Shown: positions 7,972-17,443 of the stretch, in pieces | How positions within the stretch are numbered: position 1 is the stretch's first letter | How the letters are laid out: each line of letters begins with the position of its first letter | From: UMGS1370 sp046957575 | GTDB lineage: Bacteria; Bacillota; Clostridia; Lachnospirales; Lachnospiraceae | Reading direction: 5' to 3' | Assembly (NCBI GenBank): GCA_046957575.1 | Contig: JBKUOG010000002.1 | Location: 62,001 to 126,000, forward strand | Length of the DNA stretch: 64,000 bases | The notes under the pieces: generated by a model | Seen by the model: only the letters and a program-made list of their open reading frames with translations | The model's database searches: none | Told to the model about the DNA's origin: nothing | Position numbers and translations under genes: made by a program

Positions 7972-9801
7972 TTACTTTTTAAAAGACGCTCTCTTTCTCT
8001 GCATAGGATCCAGAATCTTTTTGCGGATCCGAAGGCTCTTAGGCGTAATCTCTAACAGTTCATCAGTATCAATAAATTCCAAACACTGCTCCAGACTCAT
8101 TACCTTGGGAGGTGTCAGACGCAGGGCCTCGTCTGCACTGGAGGATCGGGTATTGGTCAGTTTTTTGGTCTTGCATACATTGATCTCAATGTCTTCTGCC
8201 TTTGGATTCTGTCCTACTACCATACCGGAATAAACCTTTTCTCCAGGTCCGATAAACAGCACGCCTCTCTCCTGCGCATTGTAGAGGCCATAAGTAATGG
8301 CTTCTCCTGCCTCAAATGCGATCAGAGATCCGGTAGGACGGTAGGTCAAATCTCCTTTATAAGGACCATATCCGTCAAAGGTAGTATTTAAGATGCCATT
8401 TCCCTTGGTATCGGTCATAAATTCCCCTCTGTATCCGATTAATCCTCTGGAAGGAATGGCAAATTCCAGTCTGGTATAACCGCCGGAAACCGGGCTCATG
8501 CCCTGAAGTTCTCCCTTTCTGGAAGTCAGTTTCTGGATAACAGCGCCTGTAAATTCCTCTGGAACATCTACGTATGCAATTTCCATAGGCTCCTGCTTCT
8601 GGCCTCTTTCATTATACTTATAAATAACTTCCGCCTTGCTTACTGCAAACTCAAAATTTTCTCTGCGCATATTTTCAATCAGAACAGACAGGTGCAGTTC
8701 TCCTCTTCCGGAAACTTTAAAGCAGTCTGCAGAATCGGTTTCTTCCACCCGAAGGCTGACATCTGTATTTAATTCCCGGAACAAGCGCTCTCTGATATGG
8801 CGGGAGGTAATGTATTTTCCTTCCTGGCCTGCCAGAGGACTGTCATTGACCATAAAATACATGGAGATGGTAGGTTCGGAAATCTTCTGGAATGGAATGG
8901 GATCCGGAGTATCTACGGCACAGATAGTATCGCCGATGTGAATATCCGGAATGCCGGAAATAGCCACAATCGATCCCACATTAGCCTCTTTTACTTCTAC
9001 CCGGTTTAATCCGTCAAACTCATAAAGCTTGCCAATTTTAATCTTTTTAAACTTATCCGGATCGTGGTGGTTGACCAGCACGCACTCCTGATTAATGCGG
9101 AGCACGCCGTTGTCTACTTTTCCTACGCCGATTCGACCTACGTATTCATTGTAATCAATGGTGCTGATCAGGGTCTGAAGAGGTGCATCCGAATCGCCTT
9201 CTGGAGCTGGAATGTAATCAATAATGGTTTCAAATAAAGGAGTCATGTCAATATTGTCATCTTCCAGATTCCTCTTTGCATAGCCGTCTCTTGCAGATGC
9301 AAAAATAAATGGGCACTCTAACTGGTCGTCAGATGCATCCAGATCCATAAACAGTTCCAGGATCTCATCAATTACTTCGTCTGGTCTTGCCTCTGGACGG
9401 TCAATCTTGTTAATGCACACAATAACGGACAAATCCAGTTCCAGGGCCTTTTTTAGTACAAACTTTGTCTGAGGCATTGCACCCTCATAAGCATCTACTA
9501 CTAAGACAACGCCGTTTACCATCTTTAAAACGCGCTCTACCTCGCCGCCGAAATCTGCATGGCCTGGAGTATCGATAATGTTAATCTTGGTTCCCTTATA
9601 CGTCACTGCCGTATTTTTTGAAAGGATGGTAATTCCTCTCTCTCTTTCAATATCATTGGAGTCCATAACACGCTCTGCCACTTCCTGGTTCTCCCTGAAA
9701 ATCCCGCTCTGCTTTAACAGGTTGTCAACCAGCGTGGTCTTTCCATGGTCTACGTGAGCGATAATTGCAATATTTCTAACATCTTCTCTCTTGGTTTTCA
9801 T
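7972..9801 (-). CDS. typA: translational GTPase TypA/BipA
   Basis: A 609-residue ribosome-associated GTPase. The G motifs are AHVDHGKTTL (residues 15-24), the switch sequence RERGITI, DTPGHADFGGEV and NKIDRP, followed by EF-G-like domains and the BipA C-terminal domain ending with a Lys/Arg-rich tail. Length is normal for the family. It has its own promoter upstream and its own terminator downstream. Confidence 0.97.
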   Translation of the reverse strand: MKTKREDVRNIAIIAHVDHGKTTLVDNLLKQSGIFRENQEVAERVMDSNDIERERGITILSKNTAVTYKGTKINIIDTPGHADFGGEVERVLKMVNGVVLVVDAYEGAMPQTKFVLKKALELDLSVIVCINKIDRPEARPDEVIDEILELFMDLDASDDQLECPFIFASARDGYAKRNLEDDNIDMTPLFETIIDYIPAPEGDSDAPLQTLISTIDYNEYVGRIGVGKVDNGVLRINQECVLVNHHDPDKFKKIKIGKLYEFDGLNRVEVKEANVGSIVAISGIPDIHIGDTICAVDTPDPIPFQKISEPTISMYFMVNDSPLAGQEGKYITSRHIRERLFRELNTDVSLRVEETDSADCFKVSGRGELHLSVLIENMRRENFEFAVSKAEVIYKYNERGQKQEPMEIAYVDVPEEFTGAVIQKLTSRKGELQGMSPVSGGYTRLEFAIPSRGLIGYRGEFMTDTKGNGILNTTFDGYGPYKGDLTYRPTGSLIAFEAGEAITYGLYNAQERGVLFIGPGEKVYSGMVVGQNPKAEDIEINVCKTKKLTNTRSSSADEALRLTPPKVMSLEQCLEFIDTDELLEITPKSLRIRKKILDPMQRKRASFKK

Positions 9802-9850
9802 ACACTTACTTCCTTAATATATATTAAACTGCTTTCTGTCACAGTTACCC

Positions 9851-9879
9851 AGTATAGCATTCGTTTTTTTGGAATGCAA
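9851..9879 (-). promoter_or_regulatory. promoter of typA
   Basis: TTGCAT (9874-9879) and TATACT (9851-9856) with a 17-bp spacer on the minus strand, about 50 bp before the typA start. Confidence 0.7.
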
Positions 9880-9896
9880 GGTATTTTCTCAAGGTT

Positions 9897-10589
9897 TTAG
9901 GGAATTTCCTCAAAAAGCAGAATCTTCTTCTCCAGATTGCCATAATAAAGAACCGACAAAGTCTCAATCTCTGCTTTTCCATTGGTCCCTTCTGTCAAAG
10001 CCGCTTCAAAAGAAGGAACTTCTTCCAAAGGAACTAAAAATGTAATCACAACCTTATCGCTGTACTGGGTATCCAGGGCAGCAATGTCTCTTTCTGCCGC
10101 AATATACTGGATCTTTCCCAGTCCGTTATAATCTGTGTCCACCTGAATCTTTTTTGCCAGCTTTTTTTCTACAATCACACTTTTTTTCAGGCCTTCTTTT
10201 GCTGCCCCTGAATAGGCCCTTACAAGTCCTCCTGTCCCCAAAAGCACACCGCCGAAATACCTGGTCACAACCACACAGAGATTGGTTACTCCCGATCCGG
10301 TCAATACATCTAACATCGGCTTCCCCGCCGTCTGACTGGGTTCCCCGTCATCACTGCACCGCTTTTTTTCTCCCCGTTCTCCAATCACATAGGCCCAGCA
10401 GTTGTGTCTGGCATCCCAGTATTTTTTCCGCATTTCTTCTACAAAAGCAAGGGCTTCTTCCTCGCTTTCCACCGGATAAGTGGTAGCTATAAATCTTGAT
10501 TTTTTCTCTGTCAATTCTGCGCTGCCCCCTTTATACAGGATTAAATAAGACAACGGCAGCTTGTCTGCCTGACTGGTTTCTCCCATCAT
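9897..10589 (-). CDS. YigZ/IMPACT family protein
   Basis: Start chosen at 10589, after GGAGGGAAAA; an ATG three bases later is also possible. The product is about 230 residues. The N-terminal UPF0029 domain shows ELTEKKSRFIA, KYWDARHNCWAYVIG, SDDGEPSQTAGKPML and VVVTRYFGGVLLGTGGLVRAY, all typical of the family. A DUF1949-type C-terminal domain follows. The bacterial role is unclear; eukaryotic IMPACT regulates Gcn2. It is divergent from the penicillin-binding protein gene. Confidence 0.92.
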   Translation of the reverse strand: MMGETSQADKLPLSYLILYKGGSAELTEKKSRFIATTYPVESEEEALAFVEEMRKKYWDARHNCWAYVIGERGEKKRCSDDGEPSQTAGKPMLDVLTGSGVTNLCVVVTRYFGGVLLGTGGLVRAYSGAAKEGLKKSVIVEKKLAKKIQVDTDYNGLGKIQYIAAERDIAALDTQYSDKVVITFLVPLEEVPSFEAALTEGTNGKAEIETLSVLYYGNLEKKILLFEEIP

Positions 10590-10660
10590 TTTTCCCTCCG
10601 TTCTTTCTGGAAACAGTATACCAGAGAGTTCCTCAAGGAACAATACCTATGAATCTTAAG

Positions 10661-10689
10661 TTGAATTAATTAGGATATTTTGCTATAAT
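10661..10689 (+). promoter_or_regulatory. promoter of the class A penicillin-binding protein gene
   Basis: TTGAAT (10661-10666) and a perfect TATAAT (10684-10689) spaced by 17 bp. The ribosome binding site AAAGGAGG and the ATG at 10712 follow directly, leaving a very short leader. Confidence 0.85.
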
Positions 10690-10711
10690 GTATCGGTAAA
10701 GGAGGATTTCC

Positions 10712-13432
10712 ATGAACTCTAATAATTACGGCAGAAAGGCCACTGAGCAAAATCTAAAAACTGTCCGTTCCAAATCCCAGAAGTACAAAACCCGGATGAT
10801 TCAGTTTATTTCCCGGATGCTTTTAATCTTCTGTCTGGTGATTGGGATTACAGGCGTCAGCGCAGGTTTTGGCATGGTAAAAGGCATTATTGACAATGCC
10901 CCTGAGATTGATCCCAACAGCTTTGGGCCCAGCGGCTTTGCCACCAAGGTTTATGACAGCGCAGGCAATCTGACTGATACTCTGGTTATGGAAGGATCCA
11001 ACCGGGAGGCGGCCACCTATGAGGAGCTTCCTCAAGATCTGATTGATGCTTTCGTTGCCATTGAAGATTCCCGTTTCTGGGAACACAACGGAATTGACAT
11101 CCGTTCTATCCTGCGCGCCGCAGTAGGCGTGCTGACCAATGACAACAGAGGCGGCGGTTCCACTCTGACCCAGCAGCTAATTAAGAACAATGTATTTAAG
11201 GGCGGAAATGAGTCCACTTTCGCCGCAAAACTGGAGCGAAAGCTGCAGGAACAGTATCTGGCTGTCCAGTTGGAAAAGGCTTTAGGTCCTGATAAGACCA
11301 AGGCAAAACAAAAGATTATTACCGATTATTTAAATACAATTAATTTAGGCAGCAATACTCTGGGCGTAAAAGTCGCCGCCAGACGATATTTTAATAAGGA
11401 AGTATCGGATTTAACGCTGTCTGAATGTACGGTGCTTGCCGGTATTACACAAAAACCTACGTATTATAACCCTATCACCAACCCGGAGCACAATGCAGAA
11501 AAGCGGAAAATAATTCTTCAGTACATGAAAGATCAGGGATACATCACTGCTGCTGAGCAGGAGGCGGCTCTGGCAGACAATGTATATGACCGGATTCAGC
11601 AGGTCAACAATACTGTGGTTGCAACTCAGGAAACCACGATGTACAGTTATTTTACAGATGAACTGACCGAGCAGGTCCAGAAAACGCTGATGGAAAAACT
11701 GGGTTACTCAGAAAGCCAGGCATATAATCTTCTCTACGGCGGCGGTCTGAGCATTTTCACCACGCAGGATCCCAATATTCAGGCCATAGTAGATGAAGAA
11801 ATCAGCAATCCTGCTAACTATTCTGTAGCCAAATATTCTGTAGAATATCGCCTTTCCGTCACTCATGCCAACGGAGAAACCGAGCACTATTCTGAAGAGA
11901 CTCTAAAAAAGTACCACAGAGAAGTTCTCCGCGACAATTATACAGGACTGTATGCGACAGAAGAAGACGCAGCCAATGATGTAGCGCAGTTTAAGGCTTA
12001 TATCCTTCAGGAAGGCGATCAAATCCTGGGCGAGCGCATGCAGACCACTCTTCAGCCCCAGGCTTCTTTTGTAATTATGGATCAGGCTACTGGTCAGGTA
12101 AAGGCGATCAGCGGAGGCCGGGGTGAAAAAACTGCCAGTCTTACCTTAAACCGTGCTACCAATACTCTCCGCCAGCCCGGATCTACCTTCAAAGTTATTA
12201 CCGCATTTGCTCCGGCTCTGGACGCATGCGGGGCCACTCTGGGAACCGTTTATTATGATACTCCTTATACCCTTGGCACAAAGACATTTAAAAACTGGTA
12301 CAGCCAGGGCAAATATCAAGGATACGCCAATATCCGCAGCGGTATTATTTTCTCCATGAACATTGTGGCAGTGCGGTGTCTGGTAGAGACGGTTACGCCC
12401 CAGCTAGGCGTGGAATATGCCAAAAATCTGGGCATTACCTCCCTGACCTCCAATGACTTAAATCCGGCAACTGCCTTAGGCGGCATTACCGACGGCGTCT
12501 CCAATCTGGAACTGACGGCTGCTTATGCAGCTATTGCCAACGGAGGAGTCTATACTGAGCCGATTTTCTTTACCAAGATCCTGGATCACAATGGAAAAGT
12601 ACTGTTGGACAACACTCCAAAAACTCACAGAGCGTTAAAAGACTCTACGGCTTTTCTGCTGACAGATGCCATGGCAGATTCGCTTCGGACTGTCAGCAGC
12701 TTTGCAAGAGCTGGTGCCAGCATTTCCTCCACCAGCACCCGCGCAAGACTTTCCGGAATGTCAGTAGCAGGTAAGAGCGGTACTACTTCTTCCAACAATG
12801 ATATCTGGTTTGTTGGATACACTCCCTACTACACTGCCGGTATTTGGGGCGGCTGTGACAATAACCAGTCTCTGAGCAGTAATGGAGGCACCAGTTTCCA
12901 CAAGGATATCTGGCGCAAGATTATGGACCGCGTCCATGAGGGACTGTCTGATCCCGGGTTTGCAGTTCCAGACAGCGTGGAGACTGCTCAAATCTGCCGA
13001 AAGTCAGGCAAACTGGCTGTCAATGGCGTGTGTACCAATGACCCAAGAGGCAATGCCGTATATACAGAATACTTTGCCAAAGGAACCGTTCCCACAGAGG
13101 TCTGCGACAAACATGTAGTTGTGACGGTCTGCTCTGCTTCAGGGCGGAAACCGACCGAATTCTGTCCAGCACGCCAATCCAGAGTATGTATGACCTTACC
13201 CCAGGATGAGGAAGGCAGTACAGATGATTCTGCTTTTGGAATTCCAGGCTACTGCAACATCCACAACGGGGTCAACACAATTCTGCCTCCGGTCAATCCG
13301 GACGGAACGGTTCCCGTAGAGCCGTCCACAGAATCTCCGGGCACAGTTGCTCCCATCGGTCCTGGATATGTCCAGACGAATCCTGTCATTGTAGGCACCA
13401 TGCCCTCAGAGTATGGACCTGGGGTAAATTAG
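10712..13432 (+). CDS. class A penicillin-binding protein (PBP1A type)
   Basis: A 906-residue bifunctional peptidoglycan glycosyltransferase/transpeptidase. It has a cytoplasmic basic N-terminus, one membrane helix (about 29-55), then the GT51 domain with catalytic EDSRFWEHNG (from residue 118) and GGGSTLTQQLIKN. The transpeptidase domain has SxxK at S491 (GSTFK), SMN at 548-550 and KSGT at 688-691. A Cys-containing segment and a Pro/Thr-rich tail follow. It is one of the few plus-strand genes and stands alone between its promoter and a shared terminator. Confidence 0.96.
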   Translation: MNSNNYGRKATEQNLKTVRSKSQKYKTRMIQFISRMLLIFCLVIGITGVSAGFGMVKGIIDNAPEIDPNSFGPSGFATKVYDSAGNLTDTLVMEGSNREAATYEELPQDLIDAFVAIEDSRFWEHNGIDIRSILRAAVGVLTNDNRGGGSTLTQQLIKNNVFKGGNESTFAAKLERKLQEQYLAVQLEKALGPDKTKAKQKIITDYLNTINLGSNTLGVKVAARRYFNKEVSDLTLSECTVLAGITQKPTYYNPITNPEHNAEKRKIILQYMKDQGYITAAEQEAALADNVYDRIQQVNNTVVATQETTMYSYFTDELTEQVQKTLMEKLGYSESQAYNLLYGGGLSIFTTQDPNIQAIVDEEISNPANYSVAKYSVEYRLSVTHANGETEHYSEETLKKYHREVLRDNYTGLYATEEDAANDVAQFKAYILQEGDQILGERMQTTLQPQASFVIMDQATGQVKAISGGRGEKTASLTLNRATNTLRQPGSTFKVITAFAPALDACGATLGTVYYDTPYTLGTKTFKNWYSQGKYQGYANIRSGIIFSMNIVAVRCLVETVTPQLGVEYAKNLGITSLTSNDLNPATALGGITDGVSNLELTAAYAAIANGGVYTEPIFFTKILDHNGKVLLDNTPKTHRALKDSTAFLLTDAMADSLRTVSSFARAGASISSTSTRARLSGMSVAGKSGTTSSNNDIWFVGYTPYYTAGIWGGCDNNQSLSSNGGTSFHKDIWRKIMDRVHEGLSDPGFAVPDSVETAQICRKSGKLAVNGVCTNDPRGNAVYTEYFAKGTVPTEVCDKHVVVTVCSASGRKPTEFCPARQSRVCMTLPQDEEGSTDDSAFGIPGYCNIHNGVNTILPPVNPDGTVPVEPSTESPGTVAPIGPGYVQTNPVIVGTMPSEYGPGVN

Positions 13433-13495
13433 CTATAAAAAAGAATCTCGTTTAGTGAACAAGCCCTCTTTAGAGCTGCGTTCCTCGCAAAGCGA

Positions 13496-13524
13496 ATTGC
13501 ATAGGAAGCAATTTCCTATGCAAT
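13496..13524. repeat. 12-bp stem hairpin, related to one at 60802
   Basis: ATTGCATAGGAA-GCAAT-TTCCTATGCAAT forms a perfect 12-bp hairpin after the PBP gene. Its centre (TAGGAAGCAATTTCCTAT) differs by one base from 60802-60819, suggesting a small dispersed palindrome. Confidence 0.6.
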
Positions 13525-13526
13525 TA

Positions 13527-13574
13527 AAAACCTGTCAGGGGAAGATAAACTGCTTATCTTCCCTGGCAGGTTTT
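13527..13574. terminator. bidirectional terminator between PBP and spoVAE
   Basis: AAAACCTGTCAGGGGAAGATAA pairs with TTATCTTCCCTGGCAGGTTTT (about 21 bp, one mismatch), flanked by A and T runs. It serves both convergent genes. Confidence 0.85.
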
Positions 13575-13580
13575 AATGTT

Positions 13581-13937
13581 TTAAGATTTCATTTTAGAAT
13601 TAAATATCAAAGAGCCTAGATATCCAAATACCATTGCCCCGCAGATTCCTGCTGAACTGGCTGTCAGCCCGCCTTTAAAAATCCCCAGCAGTCCCTCTGT
13701 CTCAATGCCTTCTTTTACTCCTTTCCACAGGGTATTGCCAAATCCCAAAAGAGGAACTCCGGCTCCCTGACCGGCCCAGTCCAAAAACGGCTGATATACT
13801 CCGATAAACCCCAGCACCGTTCCGCTTACTACCAGCATTACCATGATTCTTCCCGGCATCAGTTTGGTTTTGTCCATCAAAATCTGCACCAGAGCGCAGA
13901 TAACCCCACCTACCAGAAAAGCTTTGATGTAATCCAT
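13581..13937 (-). CDS. spoVAE: stage V sporulation protein AE
   Basis: A 118-residue membrane protein, part of the SpoVA channel that moves dipicolinic acid into the forespore and out at germination. It has about four hydrophobic segments and the family sequences FLVGGVICALVQ, VSGTVLGFIGVYQPF and GGLTASSAGICGAM. It starts 18 bp after spoVAD. It is direct evidence that the organism makes endospores. Confidence 0.93.
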   Translation of the reverse strand: MDYIKAFLVGGVICALVQILMDKTKLMPGRIMVMLVVSGTVLGFIGVYQPFLDWAGQGAGVPLLGFGNTLWKGVKEGIETEGLLGIFKGGLTASSAGICGAMVFGYLGSLIFNSKMKS

Positions 13938-13955
13938 GTTTCTATATCCTTTCTC

Positions 13956-15017
13956 TTAGATTTCCCGATGTTCGATTACCACTCCATGGGCAATTCCCGG
14001 TACGCTCTGTCCCTCATTAAAACTGACGGTTGACAGCAATGCTCCAGTAGGTACAAACAAAACCCGTTTCCAGACTCCCTCCCGGATTCTGGGCAGTATA
14101 TACGAGCAAAATGTAACTGCAGAACAGCCGCACCCGCTTCCCCCTGCATGGGTGTCCTGAACGCCTGGGTCAAAAATCTCAATTCCGCAGTCCATATGCA
14201 CTTTCTCTAAATCATGGCCTTTTTCCTTCATAAAATCCAAAAGAATTTTTCTTCCTACTGTGCCCAAATCCCCGGTAATAATCTTGTCATACCAGGTCTC
14301 ATCTGTCTGAAAATCCTGGAAATTCTGGTTAATAACAGAAAACGCCGCAGGCGCCATGGCTGCCCCCATATTCATAGAGTCTTTAATCCCCAAATCCACT
14401 ATTTTTCCAGTCGTAACTCCTGTGATCACTGCCTGACCTTTTCCTGTTTTCCCTTTGCAATTTTTCGTGCAAGTTCCTGCCATCTTTGCTTTTCCTGACT
14501 GCAAAATCACTGCTCCGCAGCCAGTTACTGTCCAGGTCGCCGCATAAGGCCGCTGGTTTCCATACCCCAGCGGAAAACGAAACTGTTTTTCTGCAGTGGC
14601 AAAATGGCTGGATGCCACTGCAGCCACCCGATCTGCATATCCGGCTGCTGTCAGCATGGCTCCCAGACTCATGGCTTCCCCCATAGTAGAGCAGGCCCCA
14701 TATAATCCAAACAGGGGGATTTCCAAATCCATCACACCAAAGGATGTGGCAATTAACTGCCCCAGCAGATCACCTCCCAGCAGATAACGGATATCTTTTT
14801 TCTGCAGTCCCGCCTTCAAAATCGCAGTCTCTACTGCTTCTTTCTGCATCCTGCTCTCTGCTTCTTCCCAGTTGGCTTTTCCAAACTTATCATCCTGTTC
14901 CACCCGGTCAAATAAGGGTCCTAACGGCCCTTCGCCTTCCTTTTTTCCTACAATACTCCCTCCGCTTAAAATAAGAGGCGGGCATTCAAATTGTACGCTT
15001 GCCTTTCCTGCCTGCAT
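13956..15017 (-). CDS. spoVAD: stage V sporulation protein AD
   Basis: Start chosen at 15017 (MQAGKASVQF), preceded by AAAGGAGATTTGT; 353 residues. It has the thiolase-like fold of SpoVAD, which binds dipicolinic acid. Text typical of the family includes PLILSGGSIVGKKEGEGPLG, YGACSTMGEAMSLG and HAGGSGCGCSAVTF. It lies directly upstream of spoVAE. spoVAC, often the first gene of the set, is not adjacent (a cyclophilin gene is). Confidence 0.95.
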   Translation of the reverse strand: MQAGKASVQFECPPLILSGGSIVGKKEGEGPLGPLFDRVEQDDKFGKANWEEAESRMQKEAVETAILKAGLQKKDIRYLLGGDLLGQLIATSFGVMDLEIPLFGLYGACSTMGEAMSLGAMLTAAGYADRVAAVASSHFATAEKQFRFPLGYGNQRPYAATWTVTGCGAVILQSGKAKMAGTCTKNCKGKTGKGQAVITGVTTGKIVDLGIKDSMNMGAAMAPAAFSVINQNFQDFQTDETWYDKIITGDLGTVGRKILLDFMKEKGHDLEKVHMDCGIEIFDPGVQDTHAGGSGCGCSAVTFCSYILPRIREGVWKRVLFVPTGALLSTVSFNEGQSVPGIAHGVVIEHREI

Positions 15018-15074
15018 ACAAATCTCCTTTCCAGTCCTTTTCAATTTTATTAACAGTTCCCTGTTGCTTTTTGT

Positions 15075-15105
15075 TAGTATGGCTGGATTTTACAGTTTAT
15101 ATTCA
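15075..15105 (-). promoter_or_regulatory. sigma-G-like forespore promoter of spoVAD-spoVAE
   Basis: Minus strand TGAATA (15100-15105) and CATACTA (15075-15081) with an 18-bp spacer fit the sigma-G consensus known for spoVA operons. Assignment is by consensus only. Confidence 0.7.
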
Positions 15106-15148
15106 AAGCCGCCTTTCTGATACATCTGCTTTATCAGAAAAGCGGCTT
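15106..15148 (-). terminator. hairpin after the cyclophilin gene
   Basis: AAGCCGC(C)TTTCTGATA pairs with TATCAGAAAAGCGGCTT (about 17 bp, one mismatch). There is no strong T run after it on the minus strand. It directly abuts the sigma-G-like -35 box. Confidence 0.55.
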
Positions 15149-15174
15149 AAAAACCTGATAATATCTTATCATTC

Positions 15175-15660
15175 TTATTCTTCTACTACAATTTCTGTGA
15201 TAACCGGCATATCTACCGGTTTGTTCCAGGTGTCCGGGCCATAGGTTGGCCGGGAGGCAATTCTGTCCAACACATCAAAACCGGACACCAACTGTCCAAA
15301 TGCCGCATAGCGGCCATCCAGCTTATGTGCATCCTGATGGACTACAAAAAACTGGGTTCCTGCCGTATCATAGCCGTCGTCCCTTGCCATAGACAGCGCC
15401 CCTCTTTTATGGGGAATGGGATTGGCGATTCCGTTTTCTGCAAACTCCCCTTTAATGTGCCAGTCACTGTCAGTCATAATATCGTTATCCGGAGAACCGG
15501 CCTGAATCACATAATCCTTTACAATCCGGCACCAGGCCAAACCATTATAAAAGCCGGATTGTACGGTATCTGCAAAATTTTTCACAGTAATCGGAGCAAG
15601 ATCAGGGAACAGGTCAAAGACCATGTTCCCTAATCCTTCCGTTTTAATCGTACATTTCAT
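15175..15660 (-). CDS. peptidyl-prolyl cis-trans isomerase, cyclophilin type
   Basis: A 161-residue cytoplasmic cyclophilin without signal peptide. Family motifs are VKNFADTVQSGFYNGLAWCRI, GALSMARDDGYDTAGTQFFV and YAAFGQLVSGFDVLDRI. It starts 32 bp after oppA on the same strand and may be the last gene of that transcript. Confidence 0.93.
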   Translation of the reverse strand: MKCTIKTEGLGNMVFDLFPDLAPITVKNFADTVQSGFYNGLAWCRIVKDYVIQAGSPDNDIMTDSDWHIKGEFAENGIANPIPHKRGALSMARDDGYDTAGTQFFVVHQDAHKLDGRYAAFGQLVSGFDVLDRIASRPTYGPDTWNKPVDMPVITEIVVEE

Positions 15661-15692
15661 AAGAAGTTCCTCTTAAAACGTTTTATTGATTA

Positions 15693-17381
15693 TTATTTGC
15701 TGATGGAAGCATTCTTAAAGCACAGGTTGCCGTTAGACAGCATATAGTAACCCTTTACGTAATCTTTCATCAGGAAGTTGTTAGCCTTATAGTACAAGTT
15801 GATGAATGGATATTCATCCATTACCAGATCTTCTGCCTGTTTAATCAGTTCGACTGCCTTTGCCGGATCGGTCTCTGCCTTAATCTGCTCTACCATTGCA
15901 TCGTATTCCGGATTGCTGTAGAAACTGTTGTTGTTGGCGTCGTCCGTTACTAACAGCGGCAAAAAGCTCATTGGATGGGTGTAGTCTGCACTCCAGCCCA
16001 TTGCTGCTACTTCGTAGTTTCCTTTCTGGACATTCTCATAGAAAATTGCCCAGTCGTTGGAAGTAATCTCTACCTCAATGCCTAAATTGGTCTCTAACAT
16101 CTCTGCCATTGCCTCTACTACTTTCTTGACCGTATCATCAGAATAGTAGGAAAGCTGTAAGGTTGGGAATCCTTCGCCGTCTGGATAGCCGGCTTCTGCT
16201 AAAGCCGCTTTTGCTGCCTCTGGATCTGCGTTTGGAGAAAGTCCTCTGTCAGAGCGTCCTTCGGTAATGTCTGTTCCGTCTACTACGTAGCCTGGAGCTA
16301 AGAAGTTGTAGGCAGGAGCTGCATCTACCTGAACTACGTTGTCGATGATGGCCTGACGGTCAACAGCCAGGTTTAAAGCCTTTCTGACTAACGGGTTGTT
16401 ATAAGGCTCTTTTTCACAGTTAATATTGTAGTAAACCGTACCGTAGTTTGGAACGGACTGGATGCCTGCGTTCTCTGCTTTTAATCTTGCATAGTCAGAA
16501 GATGGAATGTTGCGGATGCCGTCTACCTCGCCGGACTCATAAGCAGTCAATGCGGTAGAAGTATCTAAAATGTAACGCAGGGTAACCTTTTCCATGGTGA
16601 CATTTTCTGCATCCCAGTAATTTTCATTCTTTTCCAGAACCATGCTTTCTCCCATGTTCATCTCTGCAATTTTGAACGGGCCGTTGCATACATAGGTTTC
16701 CGGAGATGCAGTCCACTGATCGCCGTTTGCTTCAATCGTTGCTTTCTGAACCGGATCAAATACCCACATGGTCAGAAGATCGATAAAGAACGAAGTCGGC
16801 TGGATCAAGGTAATTTCCAGCGTCTGGGGATCCACTGCTTTTACGCCTAATTCTTCTGCGGTTGCCTCGCCTGCATAGTATTCTTTTGCATTTTTCACAT
16901 ATGCAGTCACAATGTCTACATATTGTCCCGCTGTCTCTGGATTTAATACACGCTGCAGGGCATATACATAGTCTTCTGCTGTCAGGTCAGTGCCGTCGCT
17001 CCATTTTAAACCGTCTCTTAAATGGAAGGTATAGACGGTTCCGTCCTCGCTGATATCCCAGCTTTCTGCATTGCCCGGAACAACTGTACCGGTAGCATCA
17101 TAAGTAACCAGTCCTTCAAAACAGTTGACCAAAAAAGTGGAAGCAAAAGAGTTGTTGGTAACGCCAGGATCAATACCGTCCGGCTCATTACTCAGCACAA
17201 ATACCATTTCCTGTGCACCGTTTGCTTCTGTTTCTGCCTGAGCCGCCTCTGTCGTGGCTGCCTCTGTAGTCGGAGCTGCGATGGTCTGCGGCTGGGTCTC
17301 AGCATTTCCGCCTCCGCAGCCAGTTAAAACAGTGCTGCATACCAGCCCCAACGCCAATGCAAGACTTAGTTTCTTCTTCAT
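15693..17381 (-). CDS. oppA: oligopeptide ABC transporter, substrate-binding lipoprotein
   Basis: A 562-residue SBP family 5 protein. The lipobox is LTGC with Cys at residue 22, followed by a Gly/Thr/Ala/Glu linker. Family text includes SNEPDGIDPGVTNN and LRDGLKWSDGTDLTAEDYVY. It delivers peptides to OppBC. The gene comes last in the order oppB-C-D-F-A, 62 bp after oppF. Confidence 0.95.
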   Translation of the reverse strand: MKKKLSLALALGLVCSTVLTGCGGGNAETQPQTIAAPTTEAATTEAAQAETEANGAQEMVFVLSNEPDGIDPGVTNNSFASTFLVNCFEGLVTYDATGTVVPGNAESWDISEDGTVYTFHLRDGLKWSDGTDLTAEDYVYALQRVLNPETAGQYVDIVTAYVKNAKEYYAGEATAEELGVKAVDPQTLEITLIQPTSFFIDLLTMWVFDPVQKATIEANGDQWTASPETYVCNGPFKIAEMNMGESMVLEKNENYWDAENVTMEKVTLRYILDTSTALTAYESGEVDGIRNIPSSDYARLKAENAGIQSVPNYGTVYYNINCEKEPYNNPLVRKALNLAVDRQAIIDNVVQVDAAPAYNFLAPGYVVDGTDITEGRSDRGLSPNADPEAAKAALAEAGYPDGEGFPTLQLSYYSDDTVKKVVEAMAEMLETNLGIEVEITSNDWAIFYENVQKGNYEVAAMGWSADYTHPMSFLPLLVTDDANNNSFYSNPEYDAMVEQIKAETDPAKAVELIKQAEDLVMDEYPFINLYYKANNFLMKDYVKGYYMLSNGNLCFKNASISK

Positions 17382-17443
17382 AATCTCTCCTCCTTATTGA
17401 GATGAATATTGGAAAGGGTATAACCCTGAACCATTTCTGTAAA

